A model generated the notes under the pieces. The model saw only the letters and a program-made list of their open reading frames with translations. It was not told the origin of the DNA and did not search any database. DNA of 64,000 bases from Thiomicrorhabdus xiamenensis (GTDB taxonomy: Bacteria > Pseudomonadota > Gammaproteobacteria > Thiomicrospirales > Thiomicrospiraceae), in the NCBI RefSeq assembly GCF_013282625.1, contig NZ_CP054020.1, positions 2,232,001 through 2,296,000 on the forward strand, written 5' to 3'. Each line of letters starts with the position of its first letter. The stretch's first letter is position 1. The position numbers and the translations under genes are program-made. Of the stretch, positions 37,156 to 46,254 are shown piece after piece.

Positions 37156-37434
37156 ATGCACCTAACCGAAATCAAAAATTTCCGTGACATTCCCAATGTC
37201 GGCGCAGCCATTGAAGGCAAGTTCATGACACTGGGTCTGAAAAGCCCTCAGGAACTGATCCATAAAGACCCTTATCAACTGTATGAAGACCTTTGCGAGA
37301 TTATGCAAACAAGACTCGACCCCTGTCTGCTGGATGTTTTTATCTCCGCTGTCCGCTATATGCAAGGCGAACCGGCACAGAAATGGTGGCACTACACTCC
37401 GGAGCGTAAACAGAGAATGTCGTCAAAAAAATGA
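37156..37434 (+). CDS. Cdd1-type helix-hairpin-helix protein
   Basis: 92 residues. IKNFRDIPNVGAAIEGKFMTLGLKSPQELIHKDPYQLYEDLC matches the helix-hairpin-helix arrangement of the pathogenicity-locus Cdd1 family, with DPCLLDVFISAVRYM following. Such modules bind DNA without sequence specificity; the cellular role is not known. Confidence 0.8.
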   Translation: MHLTEIKNFRDIPNVGAAIEGKFMTLGLKSPQELIHKDPYQLYEDLCEIMQTRLDPCLLDVFISAVRYMQGEPAQKWWHYTPERKQRMSSKK

Positions 37435-37585
37435 CGACCGTAAAATCAAAGCGTTTCTGAATGCTGAATCGACCCGTTTCTTTTCGAATTTGTAAAATTC
37501 CAATATAAAAAATACCTCTTTAACCATTTGTTTTTAATCATAAAAATAAAAAACAACTTACCTTTCTACGGCACAGAAAAATCTC

Positions 37586-37602
37586 TGGCATGGCTTATGC
37601 TT
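37586..37602 (+). promoter_or_regulatory. Sigma-54 (RpoN) promoter upstream of a small ORF
   Basis: TGGCATGGCTTATGCTT carries the invariant GG (37587-37588) and GC (37599-37600) exactly 12 bases apart, the -24/-12 spacing of RpoN promoters, and matches most of the TGGCAC-N5-TTGC consensus. It points at the ORF starting at 37683. No enhancer site was identified. Confidence 0.65.
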
Positions 37603-37682
37603 AATACCCATTAAAGAGGTTATTAAGCCTGCGTTTTGAGCAAAGCAAAACGTTCATTCCCAACAGAAGAAAGGATACAAAG

Positions 37683-37808
37683 ATGAGTCGTTTAAAGTTT
37701 CTGAAAGAGGTTTTTGAGTTACGCAACCAACAGGCACTGAAAAATAAATTGGCGAATGCACATGTGATTTGCCAGCAGTCTGCGTTTAAACAGCTTAGAA
37801 GAGCTTAA
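37683..37808 (+). CDS. Small basic protein (41 residues) of unknown function
   Basis: 41 codons from ATG 37683 to TAA 37806-37808, preceded by AAAGGA seven bases upstream and by the RpoN-type promoter 80 bases upstream. The product begins MSRLKFLKEVFELRNQQ and ends QLRRA: a basic, probably helical peptide with one cysteine and no membrane segment. A GTTTTG/CAAAAC hairpin lies in its leader near 37632-37650. Its stop overlaps the stop of the convergent DUF89 gene. The family is not recognised. Confidence 0.6.
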   Translation: MSRLKFLKEVFELRNQQALKNKLANAHVICQQSAFKQLRRA

Positions 37809-38644
37809 AGAGACTCTTCTTTCCATAAAATCATATCCTTGACCGACTGCTTAATGGCTCTGGCAATCACCTCGCATTTAACGATAAACAGATAATAGAC
37901 ATCGCGCGGGGTCTGCCGGTAAAGGCTTTCAAAATTCCCCATCCCTTTGGCGAGTACGACATCCGCGTTTTTAAACAGTTCAAAAGAACGCTCGTTGACT
38001 TCGCTCAGATCATAGCCCGGCGTGGCCACCCCGGAGTCAATGACTTCCGCTGTCCCTTCAAAAATCTTAGCTTCCGCGATGGTTACATCATTGATCACCG
38101 GCCTGCCACGCACGAAGAAATACAGCTGCAGATGCGGGTATCGCTGCTTAATGATTTTGAGCAGATGCAGATCAAGAATATGCTCGCCGACATTATCACC
38201 GATCAGAACCAGCGAACGGGCGGACACTAAATCCGCTTCCAATTTAAGAATATCGTTTCTGGCAAAAGGTTCATGAAAATGCGAATCGACGGTTGCCTGG
38301 AGGTTAAACTGATTAGGCGCTCCGAAATCGATTACATTGCCGATCACGCTGAGCTTGAGAGCTTCCTCCAGCGTGTTAATCTGCGAAGTATCGACCTTTT
38401 GCGCCTGCTCAAGCGCGATCTGTTTCGCTTCCTTTACCGGATCGTCAATACCGCTAATCTCACTGACTGCCTGATAAATCTCTTTCGCCATCTGTGGCGC
38501 GGTGGAATCCAGTGAATGTGATTGCAGAATCTGGGCGGCCCGATCCAACACCGCTTTACACTCCTCATCGTTCAACTTCAGCAGACGACTGGTTTTCAGG
38601 GCCTGTGCATACAAACAGGAAAAACATTCCGGCTGGGATTTCAT
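37805..38644 (-). CDS. DUF89 / ARMT1-family metal-dependent phosphatase-like protein
   Basis: 279 residues from the ATG at 38642-38644; the frame extends upstream but the family start PECFSCLYAQAL lies here. An N-terminal helical domain with a CxxC is followed by the DUF89 core: IGNVIDFG, LVLIGDNVGEHILDLHLL (the metal-site Asp-Asn), VRGRPVINDVT, and ADVVLAKGMGNFESLY. Family members hydrolyse phosphometabolites, with cofactor-dependent damage-control roles proposed. No clear pathway partner is adjacent. Confidence 0.85.
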   Translation of the reverse strand: MKSQPECFSCLYAQALKTSRLLKLNDEECKAVLDRAAQILQSHSLDSTAPQMAKEIYQAVSEISGIDDPVKEAKQIALEQAQKVDTSQINTLEEALKLSVIGNVIDFGAPNQFNLQATVDSHFHEPFARNDILKLEADLVSARSLVLIGDNVGEHILDLHLLKIIKQRYPHLQLYFFVRGRPVINDVTIAEAKIFEGTAEVIDSGVATPGYDLSEVNERSFELFKNADVVLAKGMGNFESLYRQTPRDVYYLFIVKCEVIARAIKQSVKDMILWKEESL

Positions 38645-38670
38645 GGCGAGCGCTCTCAATAAAATATCAG

Positions 38671-38706
38671 AAAAAAAGCCGTTGCACCTGCATCTCAATG
38701 CAACGG
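38671..38706 (-). terminator. Intrinsic terminator after the 476-residue gene
   Basis: On the minus strand CCGTTGCA, loop, TGCAACGG followed by CTTTTTTT. It ends about 25 bases before the DUF89 start, so it separates the two genes or acts as an attenuator. Confidence 0.8.
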
Positions 38707-38832
38707 GTTGTCTGCCTTAGACAAAGGCAATTCAAGATTTATATTGGATTTTATCAAGAAAAAAGGACATAAAAGCTTTTCAAACCTTTAAGATCGAACA
38801 AGCCCCCGACTGACCAATTGATGTTAAGGCGC

Positions 38833-40263
38833 TTAAATCGCCAGAGGATTGTTTTCCTCGCCCATAAAAGCGGCGGATTCAAAAGCGTCGATCACTTCTT
38901 TAGATTGCAAAGCCTTACGTAAGGTATTCATGGTTTCCGCTGCCGGGGCCAGGAACTGACAGGAAATCTGATAAAAGCCGATATCGGGGTGCTCGTCGAT
39001 ACGCACCACTTTCACTTTCTGGTGAATCACATCATAGACGTTCTTATCCGGATCGTCGGAAAGATCGAGCTGAAAGAACAATTCCAGAATATCGTTGACG
39101 CTGACCAGAAATTCGCTGTAAAAAGAGAAACCAACCGGTGAGGCGTCGTGATAATGCTCGGACCAGTACTCCGGAAAAATAATAATGTAGTTACTGGCCG
39201 AAATATTGTTATAGATCTTTTCCAGCAGCTGCGCATAGTTGTACAGATCGATAAAGGAGGAGAGCAGATAGGAACGGTTTTTCTCGCGTTTTTCCTGATA
39301 ATCGACAATGTCTTTGTCAATTTTGAGCTGCTTGAGCACCGGTCCGTCATACAACTGGTGCGGCGTCGATTTTTCCAAAAGCGTCAGAGTACTGGCGCTG
39401 ATCTGATCGATTTTTTCCTCGAAGTCTCGCAGAATACTCTCGGTACGGATATTCCCGCTCAGTGACGCGTAATCAAGCGGTTCCTCCACTCCCTGGCGCA
39501 AAGAGCGTTTCGCCTCTTCGATCGGCAGAACGCCAACCGAGATACCATTCAACACCTTGCGCAGATATTCCAGCCGCTCAATGACCACCATAAAGAGCTG
39601 ATACGCCGCCGGAAAGGGTTTCGCCAGTGCCTGTCGGATATTGGTATGGTAGTTGGCGTGCAGGATATCGAGCTTTTCATTAACGATTTTGGTGAAGTGT
39701 TGAATCCCGGTGGTATAGATATCGCCGGTCAACTCCTCTTTGCCTTCCTGTGAACCGATACGGATAAAGTGGTATTTCAGCTTTGCTCTATAACGGAAAT
39801 AACGACGCGTGTTCTGAAAACGTTTGCGGATCGCCAAAGTTCGGCGGTCTTCATTATCCGATTTGTGGAGCCATTGATAAGTTTTCGAATGCGCCAGTTT
39901 AAGATAGTCCAGCAGTGTTTCATCACTCTCATCGGTAAATTCCAGAGCACGTTTGGACAGAAAGCGCAGCGACTTGAAGAGCACTTCGTTAATGAAAACC
40001 TCGTGGTCCGAATTGATATACAAGGTTTTATCGAGTCCGGTGATTTTAGCGACAATGCAGGCGTGTATCGTCCGCTCTTTTTTCTCGGCGCTGACCTGCC
40101 CCAGCTTGGGAAAGGCGTCAAACTCTTTGGAGTGTTGACTGCGCAGATTAAGCAGCATGGTTTCCAGAGAGTCTTTACGGATAATCCGATAGGCGACCAG
40201 CTTTAATTCTGTCGGCAGACTTTCAATAAAAGAGTGATCATTGTCGTAATGAGTGCCCGGCAT
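38833..40263 (-). CDS. Large protein of unknown function, possibly with a PilZ-like C-terminal domain
   Basis: 476 residues, soluble, mostly helical. The first ~300 residues are charged helices (for example LAHSKTYQWLHKSDNEDRRTL, RYFRYRAKLKYHFIRIG). The last ~140 contain HDASPVGFSFYSEFLVSVNDILELFFQLD, resembling the (D/N)xSxxG strand of PilZ domains, but without a clear RxxxR motif. This may be a degenerate c-di-GMP-type domain; I am not certain. It stands alone with its own terminator. Confidence 0.7.
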   Translation of the reverse strand: MPGTHYDNDHSFIESLPTELKLVAYRIIRKDSLETMLLNLRSQHSKEFDAFPKLGQVSAEKKERTIHACIVAKITGLDKTLYINSDHEVFINEVLFKSLRFLSKRALEFTDESDETLLDYLKLAHSKTYQWLHKSDNEDRRTLAIRKRFQNTRRYFRYRAKLKYHFIRIGSQEGKEELTGDIYTTGIQHFTKIVNEKLDILHANYHTNIRQALAKPFPAAYQLFMVVIERLEYLRKVLNGISVGVLPIEEAKRSLRQGVEEPLDYASLSGNIRTESILRDFEEKIDQISASTLTLLEKSTPHQLYDGPVLKQLKIDKDIVDYQEKREKNRSYLLSSFIDLYNYAQLLEKIYNNISASNYIIIFPEYWSEHYHDASPVGFSFYSEFLVSVNDILELFFQLDLSDDPDKNVYDVIHQKVKVVRIDEHPDIGFYQISCQFLAPAAETMNTLRKALQSKEVIDAFESAAFMGEENNPLAI

Positions 40264-40375
40264 AGTGGAATCTTAAAGGAAGATAGATTTTTAATATTAA
40301 CAGAGATTTTACCCTTTCTAGCCGAAGAGAAAAGAACTCTTATTCAAGAAAATTAAAACACTTTATCCATGGCAT

Positions 40376-40669
40376 TTATACAGCTTGCGCCAGACGCTCT
40401 TTTTCGGCCTTGGACAGGCGTTTAATCTGATACTCTCTCTGGCTCGCATGGCTGCGACTGGAGGCTTGTTCAGAGTAAACCAATCGGCATGGCTGGCGGC
40501 TTTTGGTGTATTTCGCCCCCCCGACCAACTCTCCGTTGTGCTGCTTCAGGCGCTTGGAAAGATTATTGGTAATGCCGCAATAAAGCGAATTATCGGCGCA
40601 ACGCAAAAGATAAACCGACCAGCAGAGCTCGGACGCCTGAGGATCCGTATTAATATCGTGATTAGACAT
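40376..40669 (-). CDS. GIY-YIG nuclease-domain protein (YhbQ-like)
   Basis: 97 residues, a stand-alone GIY-YIG domain: WSVYLLRCADNSLYCGITNNLSKRLKQHN (the Y-x9-Y-x-G form of the motif), then GAKYTKSRQPCRLVYSE with the catalytic Glu, and SREYQIKRLSKAEK. Members bind or nick DNA; YhbQ's role is poorly defined. Confidence 0.9.
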   Translation of the reverse strand: MSNHDINTDPQASELCWSVYLLRCADNSLYCGITNNLSKRLKQHNGELVGGAKYTKSRQPCRLVYSEQASSRSHASQREYQIKRLSKAEKERLAQAV

Positions 40670-40784
40670 ACAGGGAAGATTAAAGAACTTTACCGTTTTT
40701 TTAAAGTTCTTTCGCTACAGAGAAGGCCAGGAAAAATCAAAAACATATAAAACCGGATATGATTTTCCAAAAAGCTTTAATGCC

Positions 40785-41036
40785 ATTTTCGAGGAAGTTT
40801 TGGCGCAATTCCATGCGGCGCTTGGTGACGTTAAGTAACACCTAAACGAACCAAACGCCAAATAAAATTACCAAGTCTAGTTTAGGCATATGGGAGATGA
40901 TTTTTAAAGATTTCCAGGCAAGGTATTTTGACCTAATTTGAGAGATTATTTGAGGAAAGTTCGCGGCGGGAGCAGACGAAGTTAAGTATCACTTAATGAA
41001 TCTACGCCCAACAAAGAAACTTACCAAATCAGACTC
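40785..41036. repeat. Two degenerate tandem copies of a ~95-base intergenic element
   Basis: Copies at about 40785-40880 and 40945-41036 share GAGGAA, GACG, TTAAGTAnCACnTAA, a GAA-n-C block and TTACCAA-n-TC in the same order. The second contains the perfect short palindrome TTAAGT-ATC-ACTTAA. Read in frame, both give a short FEE-type peptide ending near the TTAAGTA, so they may be gene-tail remnants. The rest of this 370-base gap holds nothing else I can support. Confidence 0.4.
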
Positions 41037-41039
41037 AAA

Positions 41040-42161
41040 TTAAAAGTCGCCGCCGGTAATTTCGATGTAAATATGCTCAGCATTATTGGTCGCCGCCTGC
41101 TGGAAAACCGGACGATCCTTATACATCGATTGATCGACCTGCACGGCGTCTTCCATCTTGCCGCCGGCATCTACGACTTTTTGCACTTCCTTATGCATAT
41201 AAACCAGATAATCATACATCTGTTTCTTCGCCGTCTGCATATCGGTCGGCGTACCATGTCCCGGCACAACAATCGTATCTGCCGGAATTTCATCCATCAT
41301 CCTCTTGAACGAGGCTTCCCACGCAAAAGAATCCGTGTAGCTGAAGAATACCGGCATACGCTCGTTAAAACCGAGATCGCCGGTAAGAATCACCTTACGC
41401 GACGGAATATAGGCACTGGTCGAAGCCGGAGTATGCCCTGGACCGAAGTCCTTCAGTATCACTTTCTCTCCGCCACCAACATCAATGGCCAGTTCATTCT
41501 CGAAAGTCGTGAATTTGTCGGATACATTTCGTGCATGCAGAGTTAATTCCTTGCCGACGCGAGTACCCCACTCCGCTTTAATCATGTCAAAAGCGGCATC
41601 AAACTGATCATTCGCCAACTGGCTCGAATAGAGGTTTTTCACACCGACATCGACCCAGTAGCTGGCGCCGAGATAGGCGTGTCCCTGATTATTTTCGACC
41701 GCCACCCATTTGACCGGCTTGCTGGTTACCTGCTTGATCTGCTGGTGCAAACTGTAAGCCAGAGCCGGATTGGCTCCGGCATTGAAAACAAAGACGCCGT
41801 CCTCGAAAACAATAAAGGAGAGGTTGTTATTGAGGCCGAAATTCGCCGGGTTATGCCAGATCATACTGCCTACCACCGTATAGACGCCATCGGTGACCTT
41901 TTGCGCTTTTGGAATCGGCAATACGCGTCCAATATAGCCAACCGATTTTTCAGTGCGTTCGGCGTCGGCAACATAACTGTTAACCGCCTTATACAGACTG
42001 TCGGTATAGCTTCGCACCTCCTTTGCATAGGCCTCGAAGCCCGCCAGGTAAGGATCTTTCTCCTGCGCAACAGCATTATTTGCCGTCAATCCTAGAACGA
42101 TTCCGGCAAACAGGACACCGGTTTTACTGACAAAAAAACGAGATCGGTTCAGCAACTTCAT
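41040..42161 (-). CDS. Secreted MBL-fold metallo-hydrolase with altered HxHxDH motif (second copy)
   Basis: 373 residues with a signal peptide (about 1-32, ending AVAQ). MBL-fold blocks: LSFIVFEDGVFVFNAG, DFGPGHTPASTSAYIP, ILTGDLGFNERM and VVPGHGTPTD. The loop that normally reads THxHxDH is VENNQGHAYLGA, so again only Q-x-H is kept, matching the arsenic-cluster protein at 31247-32182 (NTGSQDHRWLGN). It may use a reduced or shifted metal site. It is flanked by the repeat element and an AI-2E-type transporter; the substrate is unknown. Confidence 0.85.
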   Translation of the reverse strand: MKLLNRSRFFVSKTGVLFAGIVLGLTANNAVAQEKDPYLAGFEAYAKEVRSYTDSLYKAVNSYVADAERTEKSVGYIGRVLPIPKAQKVTDGVYTVVGSMIWHNPANFGLNNNLSFIVFEDGVFVFNAGANPALAYSLHQQIKQVTSKPVKWVAVENNQGHAYLGASYWVDVGVKNLYSSQLANDQFDAAFDMIKAEWGTRVGKELTLHARNVSDKFTTFENELAIDVGGGEKVILKDFGPGHTPASTSAYIPSRKVILTGDLGFNERMPVFFSYTDSFAWEASFKRMMDEIPADTIVVPGHGTPTDMQTAKKQMYDYLVYMHKEVQKVVDAGGKMEDAVQVDQSMYKDRPVFQQAATNNAEHIYIEITGGDF

Positions 42162-42242
42162 TGTTTTCTCCCTTCAATTGCTTCACCCAAATCATAACAC
42201 CAACTCTGCGCTGCTCAGCACCCCGGAAAACTTCAATTTTTT

Positions 42243-43346
42243 TTATGTACGGTCTAATCGCTCTGAATGCATCTCTTCATAAACATCGAAAATGGTTATC
42301 GCCATCGCGGCGATAACCGGACCGAAGAACAGGCCGATGACACCGAAATGGATCAAGCCGGCAAAGGTGGACAGTACCGTAATCAAGGTATGATTGGCCA
42401 CCGCCATATCGTTGCCTCCGCCACCGACCACCGCCGTCAAGCGCTTAATCAGAATCGGACGGACAACATTATCAATAATAAAACCGGTGACCACGATCCC
42501 CCAGACAGCGATAACCACGGCGCTGATATACTCACCCTGCAAGCCGGTATAGATCACCAGAGGCACCCATACCAGCGCCGCGCCGACAATCGGCACAAAA
42601 GAGGTCACGGCAATCGCCATACCGATGAACATCCCCGGCAATCCAAGGATCCATGCCAATACCGCAAACGAAACGCCTTGCAGAACAGCGATGCCCAGTA
42701 CACTCAAAGTCAACACGCTGGAGAGGCTGGAAAAACGGTTCATAATCATACTATCGAACTTGTTTTCCAGAGGCGAAAGTACTTTAAGATGCCTGGCGAT
42801 CGCACTGCCGTCACGATAGAAAAAAAACAGCGCAAAAACCGACAAGCCAAGGAAAGTAATAAAAGAAGAGGTCGTCCCCAATACACCCTGTAGCAGAAAA
42901 ACGGTCACTTTCTGAACAAAGTCGAGGATCTTCTGCGAATGCGCTTTCAGTTGCGCCAGCAGATCCATCTGGGTATTTTCGCTGATCGGCAGATAAGCGA
43001 TCAGCGAAGCATTCAGCTTGGCCAGAGATTCCGGGCTCTGCTGGCCGAGCCAGGTCTGGGCCTGACCATACAACTGTCCGACCTGCAAACTGATTTCTAC
43101 CAACAGATAGGTTACCGGCGCGATGACACCAAGAAAGATCAGCGTGCTCATCACCCCAGAAGCAACCGTCGGCGAATAGTCGAAACGTTTCTGCAGCTTG
43201 AGATAGTAAGGATAACTGGCGGTTGCGACGATCATGGCGAAAAACAACGCTTCCAGAAAAGGGTTAAAAAGCCAGAAGAGGCCGACAATGGCCAACAGCA
43301 GCAAAATAATTAAAAAACCTTCCTCATAAGGACGACTGTCACGCAT
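42243..43346 (-). CDS. AI-2E-family transporter (PerM-like)
   Basis: 367 residues with about eight membrane segments. Features: the N-terminal pair LIILLLLAIVGLFWLFNPFLEALFFAMIVA, a cytoplasmic helical region, and the C-terminal FGPVIAAMAITIFDVYEE typical of the family. Despite the name, most members are not AI-2 exporters; some are Na+/H+ antiporters or permeases. Substrate unknown. Divergent from ppnN. Confidence 0.9.
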   Translation of the reverse strand: MRDSRPYEEGFLIILLLLAIVGLFWLFNPFLEALFFAMIVATASYPYYLKLQKRFDYSPTVASGVMSTLIFLGVIAPVTYLLVEISLQVGQLYGQAQTWLGQQSPESLAKLNASLIAYLPISENTQMDLLAQLKAHSQKILDFVQKVTVFLLQGVLGTTSSFITFLGLSVFALFFFYRDGSAIARHLKVLSPLENKFDSMIMNRFSSLSSVLTLSVLGIAVLQGVSFAVLAWILGLPGMFIGMAIAVTSFVPIVGAALVWVPLVIYTGLQGEYISAVVIAVWGIVVTGFIIDNVVRPILIKRLTAVVGGGGNDMAVANHTLITVLSTFAGLIHFGVIGLFFGPVIAAMAITIFDVYEEMHSERLDRT

Positions 43347-43421
43347 AATAGACCCTCAACAGATGAACGCTGTTTAGATTACGTAAAATTCTTAATGAAT
43401 TCCAATTAAAAAGACATCTCT

Positions 43422-44798
43422 ATGAATACCGATATCGCTGAAGTCATTATTCGTCCGGAAGGCTCATTGCAGATCCTTTCCTATCAGGAAGCCAATCAGT
43501 TGAGCGATGCAACCCAAAGCGGCTTGAACGAGATTTTGCGCCAATGTGCGCTGGCGGTTCTCAATACCGGCTCAAACGAAGACAATATGCTCACGCTACT
43601 GGAAAAATATCAGGACTTCGACATTATGGTCAGTGTCAAAGGCCGCGGCGTTCAATTAATTATTAAAAACGCGCCGCGCCACGCCTTTGTCGATAACCAG
43701 TTAATTGTCGGTCTTAAAGAACATCTGTACGCGGTTATCCGCGACCTTGTCTATGCGCGCAACGATGTGCTCGACAGCGGACAGTTTAATTTGCTGCGCA
43801 GCCACGGCATTACCAATGCCATTTTCCATATCGCTCGCAATGCCCAACTGCTCAAAGCCAATACTACACCGAATATCGTTGTCTGCTGGGGCGGCCATTC
43901 GGTATCCGGCGAAGAGTACAAATACAGTAAACATCTCGGCTATGAACTCGGATTGCGTAATCTGGATATCTGTACCGGTTGTGGCCCGGGAGTCATGAAA
44001 GGCCCGATGAAAGGCGCTATGCTCGGCCACGGAAAACAGCGTTATCAGCACGGCCGTTATATCGGTATTACCGAACCGGGCATTATCGCCGCCGAAGCGC
44101 CAAACGCCTTTGTCACCGAACTATGCATTATGCCGGACATCGAAAAACGTCTGGAAGCCTTTGTCCGCCTCGGGCACGGCATCGTGATTTTCCCGGGCGG
44201 CGCCGGCACCATGGAAGAATTGCTGTATCTGATCAGCATCCTGCTGCACCCGGAAAACCAGGACATTCCGATGCCGGTTATATTGACCGGGAATGAGGCC
44301 AGCCGCGAATATTTCGACGCCATTATGGAATTTATTAGCGAAACGCTTGGCGCCAAAGCCTGTGAACTGTTCGAAGTCATTATCGAACATCCGCGCGATG
44401 TTGCGACCAAAATGAAATTCGCAATGGAAACGGTGCGTCAGGATCGGAAAGCCTCCAGCGACGCCTACTACTTCAACTGGCGCCTGACACTGGAACTGGA
44501 TCAGCAACAGCCGTTTATTCCAACCCACGAAAACATGGCCAATCTGGACCTGCATAAGGATCAGCCGGCCTATAAACTCGCCAGTCAGCTGCGTAAGGCG
44601 TTCTCCGGTATTGTTGCCGGAAACGTCAAGGCGGAAGGCCTCAGAGAGATCGAACAGCACGGTCCTTTCCGCATCAGTGGCGACGCCGATATTATGCACG
44701 CTATGGATAAGCTGCTGCAGAAGTTCGTCGATCAAAAACGCATGAAACTCGATGCCAGCGACTATAACCCCTGTTATACAATAGTGCACCAAGAATAA
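43422..44798 (+). CDS. ppnN: Nucleotide 5'-monophosphate nucleosidase PpnN (YgdH, LOG family)
   Basis: 458 residues, full length. The LOG motif FPGGAGTMEELLYLISI and the upstream CTGCGPGVMKGPMKG form the nucleotide-binding site, with PpnN-specific N- and C-terminal domains. PpnN cleaves purine and pyrimidine monophosphates to base and ribose-5-phosphate and is stimulated by (p)ppGpp in E. coli. A DEAD-box helicase gene follows 21 bases later. Confidence 0.95.
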   Translation: MNTDIAEVIIRPEGSLQILSYQEANQLSDATQSGLNEILRQCALAVLNTGSNEDNMLTLLEKYQDFDIMVSVKGRGVQLIIKNAPRHAFVDNQLIVGLKEHLYAVIRDLVYARNDVLDSGQFNLLRSHGITNAIFHIARNAQLLKANTTPNIVVCWGGHSVSGEEYKYSKHLGYELGLRNLDICTGCGPGVMKGPMKGAMLGHGKQRYQHGRYIGITEPGIIAAEAPNAFVTELCIMPDIEKRLEAFVRLGHGIVIFPGGAGTMEELLYLISILLHPENQDIPMPVILTGNEASREYFDAIMEFISETLGAKACELFEVIIEHPRDVATKMKFAMETVRQDRKASSDAYYFNWRLTLELDQQQPFIPTHENMANLDLHKDQPAYKLASQLRKAFSGIVAGNVKAEGLREIEQHGPFRISGDADIMHAMDKLLQKFVDQKRMKLDASDYNPCYTIVHQE

Positions 44799-44819
44799 GA
44801 ACAATAAAAAGACAGCAAC

Positions 44820-46058
44820 ATGACCTTTGACGAATTCGACCTTGACCCGATTCTGCTCAGCGCAATTGAGAAGATCGGTTACCACAAACCAACCCCGGTA
44901 CAGCAGGAAGCGATCCCGGCAATGCTGGATCGTGCCGATGTTCTGGCAGGCGCAGCAACCGGTACCGGAAAAACTGCCGCCTTTGTCATTCCTGCATTGC
45001 AGTATCTGCTCGACGAGCCGAGACCGGCTCGTTTCCCAAGAGTATTGATACTGGCGCCGACACGCGAACTGGCTTTCCAGATTCATAAAACGGTCAAACA
45101 GCTCGGTACCCACTGCGAATTCCCGACAGCTGTTATTACCGGCGGTTTCAATCAGGGAAAACAAGCGCAGACACTGAGTAACCCAACCGACATTCTGGTT
45201 GCAACTCCCGGCCGTCTCTCGAAAATGATGGAGGAGGATCAGGTCAACCTATCCTATGTCGAACTGCTGATCATTGACGAAGCCGACCGTATGCTTGATA
45301 TGGGTCAGGGACCGACAGTCAGAACACTGCTTGAAGCGATTCCAGGCGATTTCCAAGCCGGGCTCTTCTCGGCTACCCTGTCCGGAAGCGGCGTGCGTAA
45401 ATTCGCTGATGAAATTCTCGACGAGCCGGTGGAAATCCTGATTGACGCACCGAACCGGAAGTCGGAACAAATTCAACAGGTCAGCTATCTTGCCAATGAC
45501 AAGGATCACAAGCACGCGCTTCTGACCAACCTGCTAAATGACCCTTCCTGCCAAAGCGCGATTGTCTTCTGCAACAAAAAAGAACGCGCTATTGCCGTAA
45601 CCGATTTTCTGCAGTCGCAGAATATCAGTGCACAGGTGCTGCATGGCGATTTTATTCAGGCGGTTCGCCTTGAGAAAATGCAGAAATTCAAAAGCGGTAA
45701 GATCAAAGTACTGGTGGCAACCGATGTTGCCGCGCGCGGACTAGATATGCTTAATATCACGCATGTCATTAACTATGACCTGCCTTATCGCGGCGACATC
45801 TATATTCACCGCATAGGCCGAACCGGTCGTGCGCAGCAGGTCGGTATCGCCGTCAATCTGGTCGAACGCCATGACCTTAAAGCGCTGGAACGCATCGAAT
45901 ATCACCTGCAGCAGAAAATTCCGGAAGCCAAAATCGCCGGCTTGGAGCCGAACTTCACCATTAAATCGGCGATTAAAGTTCAATCCAAAGCTCAGAAAAA
46001 GAAACCCAAAAAAAGCGCCAAGAAAAAAGCCGCTAGCAAGAAAAAAAGCAAAAAATAA
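44820..46058 (+). CDS. DEAD-box ATP-dependent RNA helicase, SrmB/RhlE-like
   Basis: 412 residues. All core motifs are present: Q motif PTPVQQEAIP, I GAATGTGKT, Ia APTRELA, II DEADRM, III SATLS, V ATDVAARGLD and VI HRIGRTGR. The last ~40 residues are almost pure lysine with alanine and serine, a tail that may bind RNA. The N-terminus resembles SrmB, which assists 50S assembly, but the subfamily is uncertain. Confidence 0.92.
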   Translation: MTFDEFDLDPILLSAIEKIGYHKPTPVQQEAIPAMLDRADVLAGAATGTGKTAAFVIPALQYLLDEPRPARFPRVLILAPTRELAFQIHKTVKQLGTHCEFPTAVITGGFNQGKQAQTLSNPTDILVATPGRLSKMMEEDQVNLSYVELLIIDEADRMLDMGQGPTVRTLLEAIPGDFQAGLFSATLSGSGVRKFADEILDEPVEILIDAPNRKSEQIQQVSYLANDKDHKHALLTNLLNDPSCQSAIVFCNKKERAIAVTDFLQSQNISAQVLHGDFIQAVRLEKMQKFKSGKIKVLVATDVAARGLDMLNITHVINYDLPYRGDIYIHRIGRTGRAQQVGIAVNLVERHDLKALERIEYHLQQKIPEAKIAGLEPNFTIKSAIKVQSKAQKKKPKKSAKKKAASKKKSKK

Positions 46059-46063
46059 ATCAA

Positions 46064-46090
46064 CGGACTCACCATTTCAGGTGAGTCCTC
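46064..46090 (+). terminator. Hairpin after the helicase gene
   Basis: GGACTCACC, loop ATTTCA, GGTGAGTCC. It is followed by a C/T-rich tract rather than pure Ts, so it is a moderate terminator. Confidence 0.6.
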
Positions 46091-46254
46091 CCCCTCCTCC
46101 TTGAAACACTCCTTAAGGCTACGATTACAGATAGATAAAATTACCCTGCATCAATTTCTCTGACACTTTAACAGAGTAAATACAACTTACCTAATGAACT
46201 TTTGTACCTTTAAAGCTATTTTAAAAAGGTCAAAAGCACAGTAAAGGAAGTTGT

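Noticed and set aside
44121-45164. 347-codon open frame on the minus strand
   Set aside because: It is antisense to ppnN and the helicase gene, both strongly supported.
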